Below, piece by piece: positions 7,895 to 16,483 of a stretch of DNA of 37,729 bases. The stretch is from Sulfurovum sp. Its GTDB lineage: Bacteria; Campylobacterota; Campylobacteria; Campylobacterales; Sulfurovaceae. How positions within the stretch are numbered: the first letter of the stretch is position 1; the number at the start of each line of letters is the position of its first letter. Location: the NCBI GenBank assembly GCA_030949325.1, contig JAUZSQ010000011.1, forward strand, positions 1-37,729, read 5' to 3'. A program made the translations under genes and the position numbers. The notes beneath the pieces were generated by a model, which saw only the letters and a list, made by a program, of their open reading frames with translations, was not told the DNA's origin and searched no databases.

Positions 7895-8374
7895 ATGCAC
7901 CCACTTTTTTTTGCTTTGTTATTACTTTCTTCTCTGGTTCTTTCTTCTTCTGCTCAGGAGCATGAAGACGGTTGGGAGCTTGGACTTTCTATAGGGTATG
8001 CTAACCTTACTACTGAGAATGATGAGGGTACGAATGTCCATCTGCATTTGATGAGACACCTAGAGGGTGATGACTGGGAGAAGTATGTTTCTCTAGGTCT
8101 AGGGTTTGAAATTATTGCTAGTGATGAAACACATTATGCAACGATGATTACTGTAGCTGTACATCCTATAGAAGATTTGACTCTAGCCTTCTCCCCTGGT
8201 ATCGTATGGGCGAAGCATGAAGGTGATTGGGAAGTTGATTATGCTACGCATATTGAAGCTTCTTATGTCTTTGATGTCTCTGAGCATTTTCATATAGGTC
8301 CAGTCGTAGGCTATTCTACAAGCCAAGAGGGTAAGCATTATACAGTGGGGATACATTTGGGTTTTCCTTTGTAG
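7895..8374 (+). CDS. Exported beta-rich protein, probable small outer-membrane barrel
   Basis: 159 residues. Residues 1-20 (MHPLFFALLLLSSLVLSSSA) form a Sec signal peptide with likely cleavage after SSA. The mature part alternates hydrophobic and polar residues in strand-like stretches (WELGLSIGYANL, VSLGLGFEII, YATMITVAVHP, LTLAFSPGIVWA, HIEASYVF, FHIGPVVGYSTS) and ends HYTVGIHLGFPL, a C-terminal strand finishing in Leu. This is the look of an 8-stranded outer-membrane barrel. It is acidic and histidine-rich in the loops (HEDGWE, HLMRHLEG), so metal binding is possible. No family recognised. It is monocistronic between the toxin remnant and ksgA. Confidence 0.75.
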   Translation: MHPLFFALLLLSSLVLSSSAQEHEDGWELGLSIGYANLTTENDEGTNVHLHLMRHLEGDDWEKYVSLGLGFEIIASDETHYATMITVAVHPIEDLTLAFSPGIVWAKHEGDWEVDYATHIEASYVFDVSEHFHIGPVVGYSTSQEGKHYTVGIHLGFPL

Positions 8375-8458
8375 CCCAAAAATATTCCTAAACAACTATA
8401 GAGGATTATTATGCTAGAATACTTTAAGATAGCTATACTATGAAGGTTTTATTAGAGC

Positions 8459-9318
8459 ATGATAATTGATAATTTATCCGAATTTGCTTCCAAGAGATTT
8501 GGTCAAAACTTTTTGAAAAGTAATAAATATCTACATAAAATCATCCAATCGATGCCCAATGACAACCTACAAGTTGCAGAAATTGGTCCTGGTTTAGGTG
8601 ATTTAACCAAGGAACTCTTAGGAGTTCGAAATGTCACAGCATTTGAGGTTGATAAAAGATTATGTGAGCATCTATCTACTGAGTTTAAAGCGTCTATTGA
8701 TAATGGGAGCTTAACCCTACAGTGTGGAGATGTGCTTGAGCGTTGGGGAGAAGGAACTTTACTAGATGAACCGTATCATCTTGTAGCCAACCTTCCCTAT
8801 TATATCGCGACCAATATTATTTTAAAAGCATTTAAGGATACACATTGCCAAAGTATTTTGGTTATGGTACAAAAAAGAAGTGGCTATTAAATTTTCTGCC
8901 AAAGTCAAGCAAAAAGCGTTTTCTTCGCTTTCTGTTTTGGCACAAAGCGTCGGAAAAGCCACACTCTGTTTCGAGGTTGAGCCTGAAGCATTTGTTCCTG
9001 CACCCAATGTCACTTCTGCCGTGCTTTTAATAGAAAAAAACCCTTTCAAGGGATGATGAAAAGTTTGAAGCGTTTCTAAAAATTGCATTTATGCAACCTC
9101 GCAAAAGACTTGCCAAAAATCTCTCTAGTGCTTTTTCTAAAGATAGTATTACTCAACTCTTTACCGAGTTAGGTTTAGATAATAATCTACGACCTCATGA
9201 AGCTGAGACATCGATTTATCATCATATATACAATGAACTTAAGGATAAGTTAGATGGAAAACAACAACAACCAAAACGGAAACTCTCAAAATCAAGAATC
9301 AAAAACGCAAAACAATAA
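8459..9318 (+). CDS. ksgA: 16S rRNA dimethyladenosine transferase, two frameshifts as sequenced
   Basis: KsgA/RsmA dimethylates the two adjacent adenines in the 3' loop of 16S rRNA, using S-adenosylmethionine. The first frame shows FGQNFLKS, the SAM motif EIGPGLGDLT and NLPYYIAT (111-118). The middle piece (FSAKVKQKAFSSLSVLAQS, then CFEVEPEAFVPAPNVTSAV) and the last piece (FLKIAFMQPRKRLAKNL) continue the family in two further frames. Removing one A from the A6 at 8871-8876 and one from the A7 at 9034-9040 restores a single protein of about 285 residues. Both changes are +1 in A runs, suggesting sequencing error. The 3' end overlaps the RNase J start by 65 bases. The ksgA-rnj neighbourhood is the same in Helicobacter. 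Confidence 0.92.
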
Positions 9319-11357
9319 TAGCCAAAGAGAGCGAAGACCCAACCCACATAGACAAAATAAACCACAAACCCAAAATGCTACACAACAAGGGCAAAATGGC
9401 AACAAAAAACCCAGAGAACATGCTGATATCAATGGGAATATACAAGAAAAGCCTACACCAAATGGCAACAAGAAGCCGCATCCACAGCAAAATAGAAACA
9501 AAAATACCAATCAGCCTCACAAGAAAGCACAGCACAACCATAGCAATAAGCCACAAAAGCATACAGGCAATAAAAACAGAGGCAGACGTAAGAATGTAAC
9601 CACTGTCAATGATACGATGAGAGCTTCGATGGAGGAGAATGCACGTACTAAAGATTCTACTATGAATCCTTGGAAAAAGATTGATATGTCTGCTAAAGGA
9701 AAGATACGTTTTACCCCTCTAGGAGGATTAGGTGCAATTGGTGGAAACATGGCTGTTATGGAAACTGAAACGACTGCTATTATCATTGATGTAGGTATGT
9801 CTTTTCCTGATGAGACGATGCATGGTGTAGATATTCTCGTTCCTGATTTCTCTTATTTACATGCCCTCCAAAAAGAAAAAAGATGTCTATTGTATCATTA
9901 CCCATGGTCACGAAGACCACATTGGTGCAATACCTTACCTCTTTAAAGAGTTACAGTTCCCTATCTATGCAACGCCTCTAACACTTGCGATGATAGAAAA
10001 CAAATTTAATGAACATGGATTGAGCCAATACACCAAGAACTTCAATTTTGTCACGATTAGAAAACAGTATCAAATTGGTGATATGCTTATCGAGTGGATG
10101 CACAATACGCATTCTATTATTGATGCCTGTTCTTTGGCTATTGAAACTTCAGCAGGAACGATTATCCATACCGCTGACTTCAAAGTCGATCACACACCTG
10201 TAGATAACTATACTATGGATTTACGCCGTTTTGCTCATTATGGTGAAAAAGGGGTACTTTGTCTTTTCTCTGATTCTACAAACTCACACAATGCAGGTTA
10301 TACCAAAAGTGAAAAAGTCGTAGGAAAAACCTTTGATACGCTCTTTAACCTTGCCAAAGGAAGGGTCATTATGTCCACTTTCTCATCCAATGTACACCGT
10401 ATTTTCCAAGCGATGGAAAGAGCGGTACATCATGGGAGAAAGATTTGTGTTATCGGTCGTTCTATGGAGCGTAATATCGAAACAAATCGTGCTTTAGGAT
10501 TTGTAGATATTGAAGATAAGCACTTTATTGAAGTCCATGAAGTACCAAAGTATTCGGACAATGAAGTACTTGTAGTCACTACTGGTTCACAAGGTGAGAC
10601 CATGGCAGCACTCAACCGTATGGCATCAGATGAGCATAGACATATCAAGCTTAAGCCAAGCGACACCGTTATTATTTCTGCCTCTGCTATCCCAGGTAAT
10701 GAAGGTTCTGTCTCTGGACTTATGAACAAGCTTATCAAAGCAGGAGTGACCGTACGTTATAAAGAATTTGACAATATCCATGTCTCAGGTCACGCTTCAC
10801 AAGGGGAACAACAACTTATTTTGAGACTGATTCAGCCTAAATTCTTCTTGCCCGTGCATGGAGAATATAATCATATTGCCAAACATGCCAGAACAGCTGT
10901 AGAGTGTGGAGTAGATGAGAGAAATATCTTATTGATGAGTGATGGTGACCAAATAGAACTCACCACCAAGTACCTCAAGAAAGTCAAAACAGTAAAATCG
11001 GGTAAAACCTTTATTGACAACCAAAATAATATGACTATCGAAAATGACGTAGTCGTAGATAGACAAAAACTTGCAGAAGATGGTATCATTAATATCGTTG
11101 CACAAGTATCACAAAGTAACCAAAAAATCGTAGGGAACCCTGTTATTACTACCCATGGACTCATCTCCGAGAAAGCATTAAGAAGCTTCCAAAAAGAGAT
11201 AGAAGGATTACTTGAAACCCTGTTCCTCAATATCAAACCAGAATCCCTTAAAAATCCAAGAGATATAGAAAATGATATAAAATCTGTTGTAAGAAAACAT
11301 GTCATACGCACCAAAAAACGTTACCCAATTATTATTCCTACTATTTTTATAGTATAA
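9254..11357 (+). CDS. rnj: Ribonuclease J, one frameshift as sequenced
   Basis: Metallo-beta-lactamase/beta-CASP nuclease with 5'-3' exo- and endonuclease activity, the main RNA decay enzyme in this phylum, which lacks RNase E-based decay. Residues 1 to about 135 are an unstructured Asn/Gln/Lys/Pro-rich extension, as in Helicobacter RNase J. The catalytic part then starts at IRFTPLGGLGAIGGN. The zinc motif ITHGHEDHIGAIPYL appears after the frame change, followed by beta-CASP motifs (STFSSNVHRI) and HVSGHASQGEQQL and LPVHGEYNHI. The frame breaks at the A6 run 9876-9881; with one A fewer it reads QKEKDVYCIITHGHEDH and gives about 700 residues. The gene is normally essential, so an artefact is likely. 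Confidence 0.95.
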
Positions 11358-11378
11358 AATAATAAATATTATAAGTTT

Positions 11379-11399
11379 AAGCTATTTTTAATAGCTTTT
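11379..11399 (+). terminator. Hairpin terminator after RNase J gene
   Basis: AAGCTATT (11379-11386), loop TTT, AATAGCTT (11390-11397), then TT. It lies 22 bases after the RNase J stop. The stem is AT-rich (8 bp), so it is a moderate terminator at best. Confidence 0.5.
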
Positions 11400-11444
11400 A
11401 CGCTAATATTCTCTCCTTAAAACCATTACTTAAGGAAAGATATT

Positions 11445-12003
11445 ATGAAAAAAAACCCTCTTAGCGTTACTCTCTCTTTTCATCCTACTTATTGTTACTT
11501 GTATCTATCAAAAAACCTCTAGTATTTATGAAATGCAACAGACAGATGAGACTCCCATCACTCTATTTTTAGTAGAGAAAGAATCTCCTGTACTTGTCAA
11601 AGTCATCGTACCTATTATCCCTGTAGAAGCTATACTCATCCCTATTCCAAAACCCATTGAAGTAGAAGTTATTGTACCTCCAAAACCCCAAGCTATTCTT
11701 AACCCTACTCCTGCGATAGTAGTAAAGAAGCATAACGTTATTCTTGAAGAAGACAAAGAAAAAATACTAGAGTATTTACTTTCTAGTCTTGACGAGCGAG
11801 ATTTGGCACTCTTGGATAGAGACCAAGCCTTAGAAGCATTAGACTTACTCATGAAAAGGGTTTTAAACGATAGAAGTATCGCCATAGAAGAGATGGATAA
11901 AGTCATCTTAGGCATAGAGACACAACAAAAACGACTGATGATTGAAAGAGACAAAGTGAGTCAAGATAGAGAAATAAACCACACCCAAAACAAAGGAAAA
12001 TAA
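11445..12003 (+). CDS. Membrane-anchored coiled-coil protein, frameshift in the start region
   Basis: The long frame from 11533 lacks a proper start. The real start is probably ATG 11445 behind TAAGGAAAG: with one A removed from the A8 run (11448-11455) it reads MKKTLLALLSLFILLIVTCIYQ, a signal anchor or lipoprotein-like segment, and continues in the long frame to 12003 (about 185 residues). The middle is Pro/Val/Ile-rich (VIVPIIPVEAILIPIPKPIEVEVIVPPKP), and the C-terminal 80 residues are an acidic amphipathic helix (LEEDKEKILEYLLSSLDERDLALLDRDQALEAL). It is followed after 2 bases by the HhH protein gene, so the two are co-expressed. Unrecognised family; a periplasmic scaffold role is a guess. 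Confidence 0.65.
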
Positions 12004-12005
12004 CC

Positions 12006-12551
12006 ATGTTAGAAATTGCATCACAAATTGCTATTTGTTTAGTTATCGCAGGAATCATAGGATTCATTATCGGATATATAGTAGCCAAGACTGCTAACAA
12101 AAAGTCTTCTACAGCCAAAACAGAAACACCTACAGAAGAAAAGAGTGAAGAAACTAAAGAAGTCATCGCACTCAAGGAGATGCCTATTGACCTAGCCACT
12201 CAAGAAGTCATAGATGCCGTAAAAAATCTTGATGCCCAAGAAGAAATCAAAGAAGAAGCTAAAATAGAACCAATAGAACCAATAGAAGAATTAGTACTAG
12301 AACAAGTGATAAAACAAGTTATGACAAAGCCTCAGCTCATAGAAAGCCCTGATACACCTAAAGATACACTCTCTCAAATCAAAGGTATCGGTCCCAAATT
12401 AGAAGAGAAACTCAATCTAGCAGGTATCTTTTACTTTGAACAAATTGCCAATTGGAACGATGAAAATATCGCATGGTTAGAAGAAAATACAGCCTTTGCA
12501 CATCGTGCCAAAAAAGACTTCTGGGTTTCTCAAGCTCAAGATTTACGCTGA
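12006..12551 (+). CDS. Membrane-anchored helix-hairpin-helix protein
   Basis: 181 residues. Residues 5-27 form one transmembrane helix (IASQIAICLVIAGIIGFIIGY), followed by an acidic, Glu/Lys/Thr-rich linker and a C-terminal helix-hairpin-helix module at about 122-181: LSQIKGIGPKLEEKLNLAGI, then FYFEQIANWNDENIAWLEE and WVSQAQDLR. This C-terminal module is shared with small proteins annotated as predicted flap-endonuclease-like 5' nucleases, but no nuclease residues are visible, so nucleic-acid or protein binding is all that can be said. The ribosome site AAAGGA is inside the end of the preceding gene. Its 3' end overlaps the convergent DUF2339 gene by 16 bases. Confidence 0.8.
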   Translation: MLEIASQIAICLVIAGIIGFIIGYIVAKTANKKSSTAKTETPTEEKSEETKEVIALKEMPIDLATQEVIDAVKNLDAQEEIKEEAKIEPIEPIEELVLEQVIKQVMTKPQLIESPDTPKDTLSQIKGIGPKLEEKLNLAGIFYFEQIANWNDENIAWLEENTAFAHRAKKDFWVSQAQDLR

Positions 12552-15049
12552 TGTACTTTACTAGGTGGCAAGGGTACAAAATACCCTATCACAAGTAGCA
12601 GTGACCCCACGACCAAAAATGATACAATCCTCTCCAAGCTTCCCGAATGGGCTAGTTCTACAAAAAAGAGTTTGAGTACCACGATGAGGAGTAAGCCAAA
12701 CCCTCCCAACCATAGAGGACGGTTTGCGTAACGTTTAGACAGAAGCATAATGACAATAGCGATGATACTCCAAAGGATAGAAAGTCCTGTTTGTAAATAG
12801 CTGTCATTCCATAGAGGGATGATACGGTATGTTACCCCCTTGATAGATATGCACACTTCTAGCAAATAGTGTACTGAGTATCAAGATAGACATGATAGAA
12901 GATAAGACATACAATATGCTTCTAGTCTGAGATGTGAAGGCTTGATTGTTTTTGACTATCCAATAGAAGATAAGTGACATTACAAGTATTTGTATCATGT
13001 CAAGGGTATTTAATAGTGGCAGATAGCTGTCTATAGGAGATGGCAGAAGAAAAAGAGCCAAATATTCCCAAAGAAAGAGCCACAAGACCATGATTCCAAC
13101 ACCCATGAGTTGATAGCTATTCTGTAGAGGAGCAAAAAAAGATTTATAGCTATGAACGCGTAGTAAAGCCATACTCGTAAGCAAGGGTATCATGACAAGG
13201 GCTATCATATTGAGCATTTGGCTATGATAGAGGATGTTAATATGATACTGTAATTCTAGGGTAAATAGTATCACGATAAACCAAAGACCTATGAGATGAA
13301 TCTCCTTTTTAAAATACCAAAGTTTTGCGTAGCGATAGAGCATGATGAAATGCAAGATAAACAAGCCACCTAATGCAAATATTCCCACGCCTTCAAAGGG
13401 ATGGAGTATCCCCACTAAGCTATTGCTTTGTACCATATATATCCATATACCTAGGACTAGCGTCCCTTGTAGTGTACTCACAAGAAGTTGCCATGCGATA
13501 AAGTGTGTGAGCAACATAAGTAATGATGCCCCCACAAGTAAGGCTATCAAAAGCTCTTGATAGTGAGGATAGGCAAAATAAGCATAAGAAAAAGTATCAG
13601 CACCTTTAAACCACAAAATCATAGCAAAAAACAAAAAGACTTTGGCTAAAAATCTGTCAAAAAAAGGAAGCTTTTTGGGATGGGTATCGAGTAAATATGA
13701 CCCTAGCAAAGAAGCAATAATCACGATAATATAGCCCAAATAGTCTCCAAAGGTAGCACCTTGAATAGAGAGAGACTCATAATAAATACAAAGAGAGAGG
13801 AAAAGTAAAAATTCTCCAGCATAACGTGTCACTTTGCGTGATTGCTTCAGTGATAACCAAATCATACCAGCACTCTCTAGTGACCATAACACAGCAGTCA
13901 CATCAGCATCAAAGATATACGGTATCGAGATAGTTCCAAATACCACAGACAATGCCAAGAACGACTGAGCCAATAAGACACTTCGCTCTTTATCCTTCAA
14001 CAGTCTATAAAGCAGTAAATAAACCAAGCCCAAGAATACCGCACTATAGGCTTCCCCATACTCAAAGAGATGTACCAATTTTATCTGTAAAGGAAAGGCA
14101 ATCACTGGTAGACCAAAGACAAGCGTCCCATCGACAAGATTTTTTGGCTCAAAAGGATGTTTGAGTGTAAAGAGTATAGTAATAGCAAGATACATAAAAA
14201 AGTAGAGTATCAAAAAAGGTTCGGTAGAGGTAAAAAGTTCAGGCGTATAATGCAATATTCCCCACATAGAAGTAATCACAAAAGTAAACACGAAACCCAA
14301 GAGGTTTAACACACGCCAAGAACGATACCACGCTACAGAAAAGACCCCTAGGTTTAGCAAGGTGTAATAACTAAAGAGTAGCACAGAAGAACCCTCACCC
14401 GTTGAGGTCAAAAGAGGTACAAGAAAGCCCCCAGCTGTCGCAAAGAATGCCAAGGCTAAGGCATTTTCTATCACAGCCAAGACAGACCCTAGTATCACTA
14501 TAAAAAACATCAATATAAATGCCGTATCAAGAGAAAGCAAATCATAAAACTTGGAAGTGGCATAGATAAGAAGATAGAGTATCGCAATACCAAGCCCCTG
14601 CAATATCTGCCCATACGCCCCTTCTCTCTCCCTAAGCCTCCACCCTAAGACAATCAACACCACAGCTACTACAGCGACAAACCACAAGCGTATCTCCATA
14701 CTAATGACCGAATGTTCAGACGCATACTTCACCAAAAATGCCAAACCAATAAAGAGTATTACACTCCCTACACGCACCAAAACATTCCCCCCTGTAAAAT
14801 AGTCTTTGATAAAGGAAAATATCTTAGAGGGTTCTTGTATTTGGGGAATAGTGTTTTTTGGTAACGGTAAAGGGATAGGTTTTTTTTCTTTTTGAATTTC
14901 TAGGCTAGGAGAGGGGATATTCTCTATCTTTTTGTCTTTAGTTTTCTCTCTTGCTTCGTCCTCAGCATATATTCAAGCTTTTTTATCCTACTTTGTAAAG
15001 TAAAAATCCAAATGATTAAAATGATTATCCATAGTGCTGTGCTATTCAT
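12536..15049 (-). CDS. DUF2339 polytopic membrane protein, two frameshifts as sequenced
   Basis: Very hydrophobic protein with more than 20 predicted membrane helices. The family signature FTGGNVLVRVGSVILFIGLAFLVKY is intact near the start of the main frame. The true start is probably ATG 15049, behind AGGAA, reading MNSTALWIIILIIWIFTL, a first helix followed by a short coiled coil and a Lys/Pro/Glu linker. To join this to the main frame one base is missing near 14965-14972. At the other end the C5 run at 12835-12839 carries one base too many: corrected, it reads YQGVTYRIIPLWNDSYLQTG and continues to 12536. Total about 836 residues. Function of the family is not established; it may act in the envelope. 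Confidence 0.85.
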
Positions 15050-15117
15050 AGGGTATTCCTTGGTATAAAGCAATAGCATATCAAGAATATACTTAAACTA
15101 TCTCTGAAGTTTTACAT

Positions 15118-15146
15118 TTGACAAGCGTACCGTATTACAGTACAAT
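15118..15146 (+). promoter_or_regulatory. Near-consensus promoter and likely operator of yefM-yoeB
   Basis: TTGACA (15118-15123), a 17-base spacer and TACAAT (15141-15146): a perfect -35 and a -10 one base off. Two GTAC cores (15127-15130 and 15140-15143), 13 bases apart, lie in and next to the spacer. YefM-YoeB complexes are known to bind TGTACA-type palindromes, so this is a plausible autoregulatory site. The promoter is seen; the operator is inferred. Confidence 0.7.
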
Positions 15147-15171
15147 TAAATAAAGTTTTGAAGGAAGACCT

Positions 15172-15438
15172 ATGACACTCTCTGTAAATCAATTTCGGGC
15201 AAATTTAAAATATCATGTGGATAATACCATCAATAACCACGAACCTCTAACCGTTAGTAGAAAAAATGGTGAATCTTTTGTGGTACTCTCTTTAGAAGAT
15301 TATAATAGAGAACAAGAAACACTTTATATTATTCAAAATCAAGAATTGATGCAACAAATAGGAAAATCTATACAAAGTTATAATAGTCATCATGGATATA
15401 CTCCAAGCCAAGATGAATTACACTTAGACAATGAATAA
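15172..15438 (+). CDS. yefM: YefM/Phd-family antitoxin
   Basis: 88 residues with the Phd/YefM N-terminal DNA-binding fold: MTLSVNQFRANLKYHVDNTI, then HEPLTVSRKNGESFVVLSLEDYN, where the strand and the EDY motif are typical. The C-terminal tail (SHHGYTPSQDELHLDNE) is the flexible acidic part that wraps the toxin. It neutralises YoeB and represses its own operon. Its TAA overlaps the toxin ATG (TAATG), giving coupled translation. A strong promoter with two GTAC cores precedes it. Intact. Confidence 0.92.
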   Translation: MTLSVNQFRANLKYHVDNTINNHEPLTVSRKNGESFVVLSLEDYNREQETLYIIQNQELMQQIGKSIQSYNSHHGYTPSQDELHLDNE

Positions 15439-15698
15439 TGAGGTCTTTAACTTTTGAAGGTGATACATGGGAAAAATATGAAACATTAAGCAAAAACGAT
15501 AAGATACTCCATAAAAACCTTTGTAAGATACTCAAACAACTGCAAAGAGATGACCCAACACAGGGGTATGGAAAACCTGAAGCACTGAAACATTCTCTTA
15601 GTGGATTATATTCAAGAAGACTTTCTCAAAAAGATAGATTGGTCTATAGTTTTACCGATATATCAATTCATATCTTTGCTATTGGTGGGCATTATTAG
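15438..15698 (+). CDS. yoeB: YoeB mRNA interferase toxin
   Basis: 86 residues, RelE superfamily, YoeB branch. Ribosome-dependent mRNA cleavage. Family motifs are in place: WEKYETLSKNDKILHKNLCKIL at the N-terminus, then GKPEALKHSLSGLYSRRLSQKDRLVY and the C-terminal GGHY. The catalytic residues known from E. coli YoeB (Glu46, Arg65, His83, Tyr84) correspond to Glu48, Arg67, His85 and Tyr86 here, so the toxin looks active. Coupled to yefM. Convergent with rplT, with a gap of about 44 bases holding no strong terminator. Confidence 0.94.
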   Translation: MRSLTFEGDTWEKYETLSKNDKILHKNLCKILKQLQRDDPTQGYGKPEALKHSLSGLYSRRLSQKDRLVYSFTDISIHIFAIGGHY

Positions 15699-15742
15699 AA
15701 TACCCCGAAGGAAAAACTCCTCCAAGGTATGATTAGCGAAAA

Positions 15743-16099
15743 CTATTTAGCAAGTGCTACTTTAGATGCTTCAGCTATTTGTGTGAACGATTCAGGGAAG
15801 TTCATTGCCATATCAGCAAGGATTTTTCTGTCAAGTTCGATGTTTGCAAGTTTGAGACCATGCATAAATGTTGAATATGTCAAACCATTCAATCTAGTTG
15901 CAGCATTGATACGCGTAATCCATAATCTTCTGAAATCTCTTTTCTTTTGTCTTCTATCTCTATAAGCATAGACCAATGAACGTTCGAGTTGCTCTTTGGC
16001 TTTTCTAAAGTGTTTTCTTCTACCACTGTAGAACCCTCTAGCTTGTTTTAATAGTTTTTTATGTCTTCGTGTTCTTACGACACCTGTTTTTACTCTCAT
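15743..16099 (-). CDS. rplT: 50S ribosomal protein L20
   Basis: 118 residues, highly basic and of the family length, reading [20 protein letters not shown] at the N-terminus and [20 protein letters not shown] in the rRNA-binding globular part. It is an early 23S rRNA assembly protein, and in several bacteria a translational regulator of its own operon. It lies 99 bases downstream of rpmI. The gap contains a CCCC/GGGG hairpin (about 16162-16175), which could be a regulatory or attenuation element. Its usual upstream partner infC is about 5 kb away. Confidence 0.98.
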   Translation of the reverse strand: MRVKTGVVRTRRHKKLLKQARGFYSGRRKHFRKAKEQLERSLVYAYRDRRQKKRDFRRLWITRINAATRLNGLTYSTFMHGLKLANIELDRKILADMAMNFPESFTQIAEASKVALAK

Positions 16100-16161
16100 G
16101 GTTATCCTTTACCTTATCTATATGTAGAATCGGTGTTAAGCATTTTCTCTGCCTAAACTTG

Positions 16162-16175
16162 CCCCTAATCGGGGG
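16162..16175 (-). promoter_or_regulatory. GC-rich hairpin between rpmI and rplT
   Basis: CCCC-TAATC-GGGGG, a compact GC stem in an AT-rich context, sitting between rpmI and rplT. It might be a processing or L20-autoregulation element. Only the base pairing is seen. Confidence 0.3.
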
Positions 16176-16198
16176 ATATTCTCTCAAAGATGTTTAAC

Positions 16199-16390
16199 TT
16201 AGTTAATCATCTCTTTGATATTTTTTGCATCAGCTGAATCAACATATTTTGCACTTTTCATAGTTCGGTGATGCTTGGCATCGACTTTGGTAAGAATGTG
16301 ACTTCTATACGCTGTTCCTCTTTTGATTTTACCGCTTTTTTTGACTTTAAAACGCTTTACAGCACCTTTAACGCTTTTCATTTTTGGCAT
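16199..16390 (-). CDS. rpmI: 50S ribosomal protein L35
   Basis: 63 residues, basic, with the L35 pattern [20 protein letters not shown] and [14 protein letters not shown] small component of the large subunit. First gene of the rpmI-rplT pair; the ribosome site AAGGGAG precedes the start by about 7 bases. The promoter lies just after the stop codon of the upstream kinase gene, so the pair is not dependent on read-through from infC. Confidence 0.97.
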   Translation of the reverse strand: MPKMKSVKGAVKRFKVKKSGKIKRGTAYRSHILTKVDAKHHRTMKSAKYVDSADAKNIKEMIN

Positions 16391-16454
16391 AAGCTTACTC
16401 CCTTGGGATATTTTTTCAATGTGATAGAGACTATTTCATAGAAAATTGGAGTGC

Positions 16455-16483
16455 ATTATACCCAAACTTTCCCAAATATTTAA
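16455..16483 (-). promoter_or_regulatory. Probable promoter of rpmI-rplT
   Basis: Minus strand TTAAAT (16483-16478), 17 bases, TATAAT (16460-16455). The -10 is perfect. It lies at the very end of the histidine kinase gene, about 65 bases before rpmI. Confidence 0.55.

Noticed and set aside
9091-9318. Separate small gene after ksgA
   Set aside because: FLKIAFMQPRKRLAKNL is the conserved KsgA C-terminal segment continuing after a homopolymer frameshift.
15729-15965. 78-residue open frame antisense to rplT
   Set aside because: Entirely inside the complement of the L20 gene, with no ribosome site.
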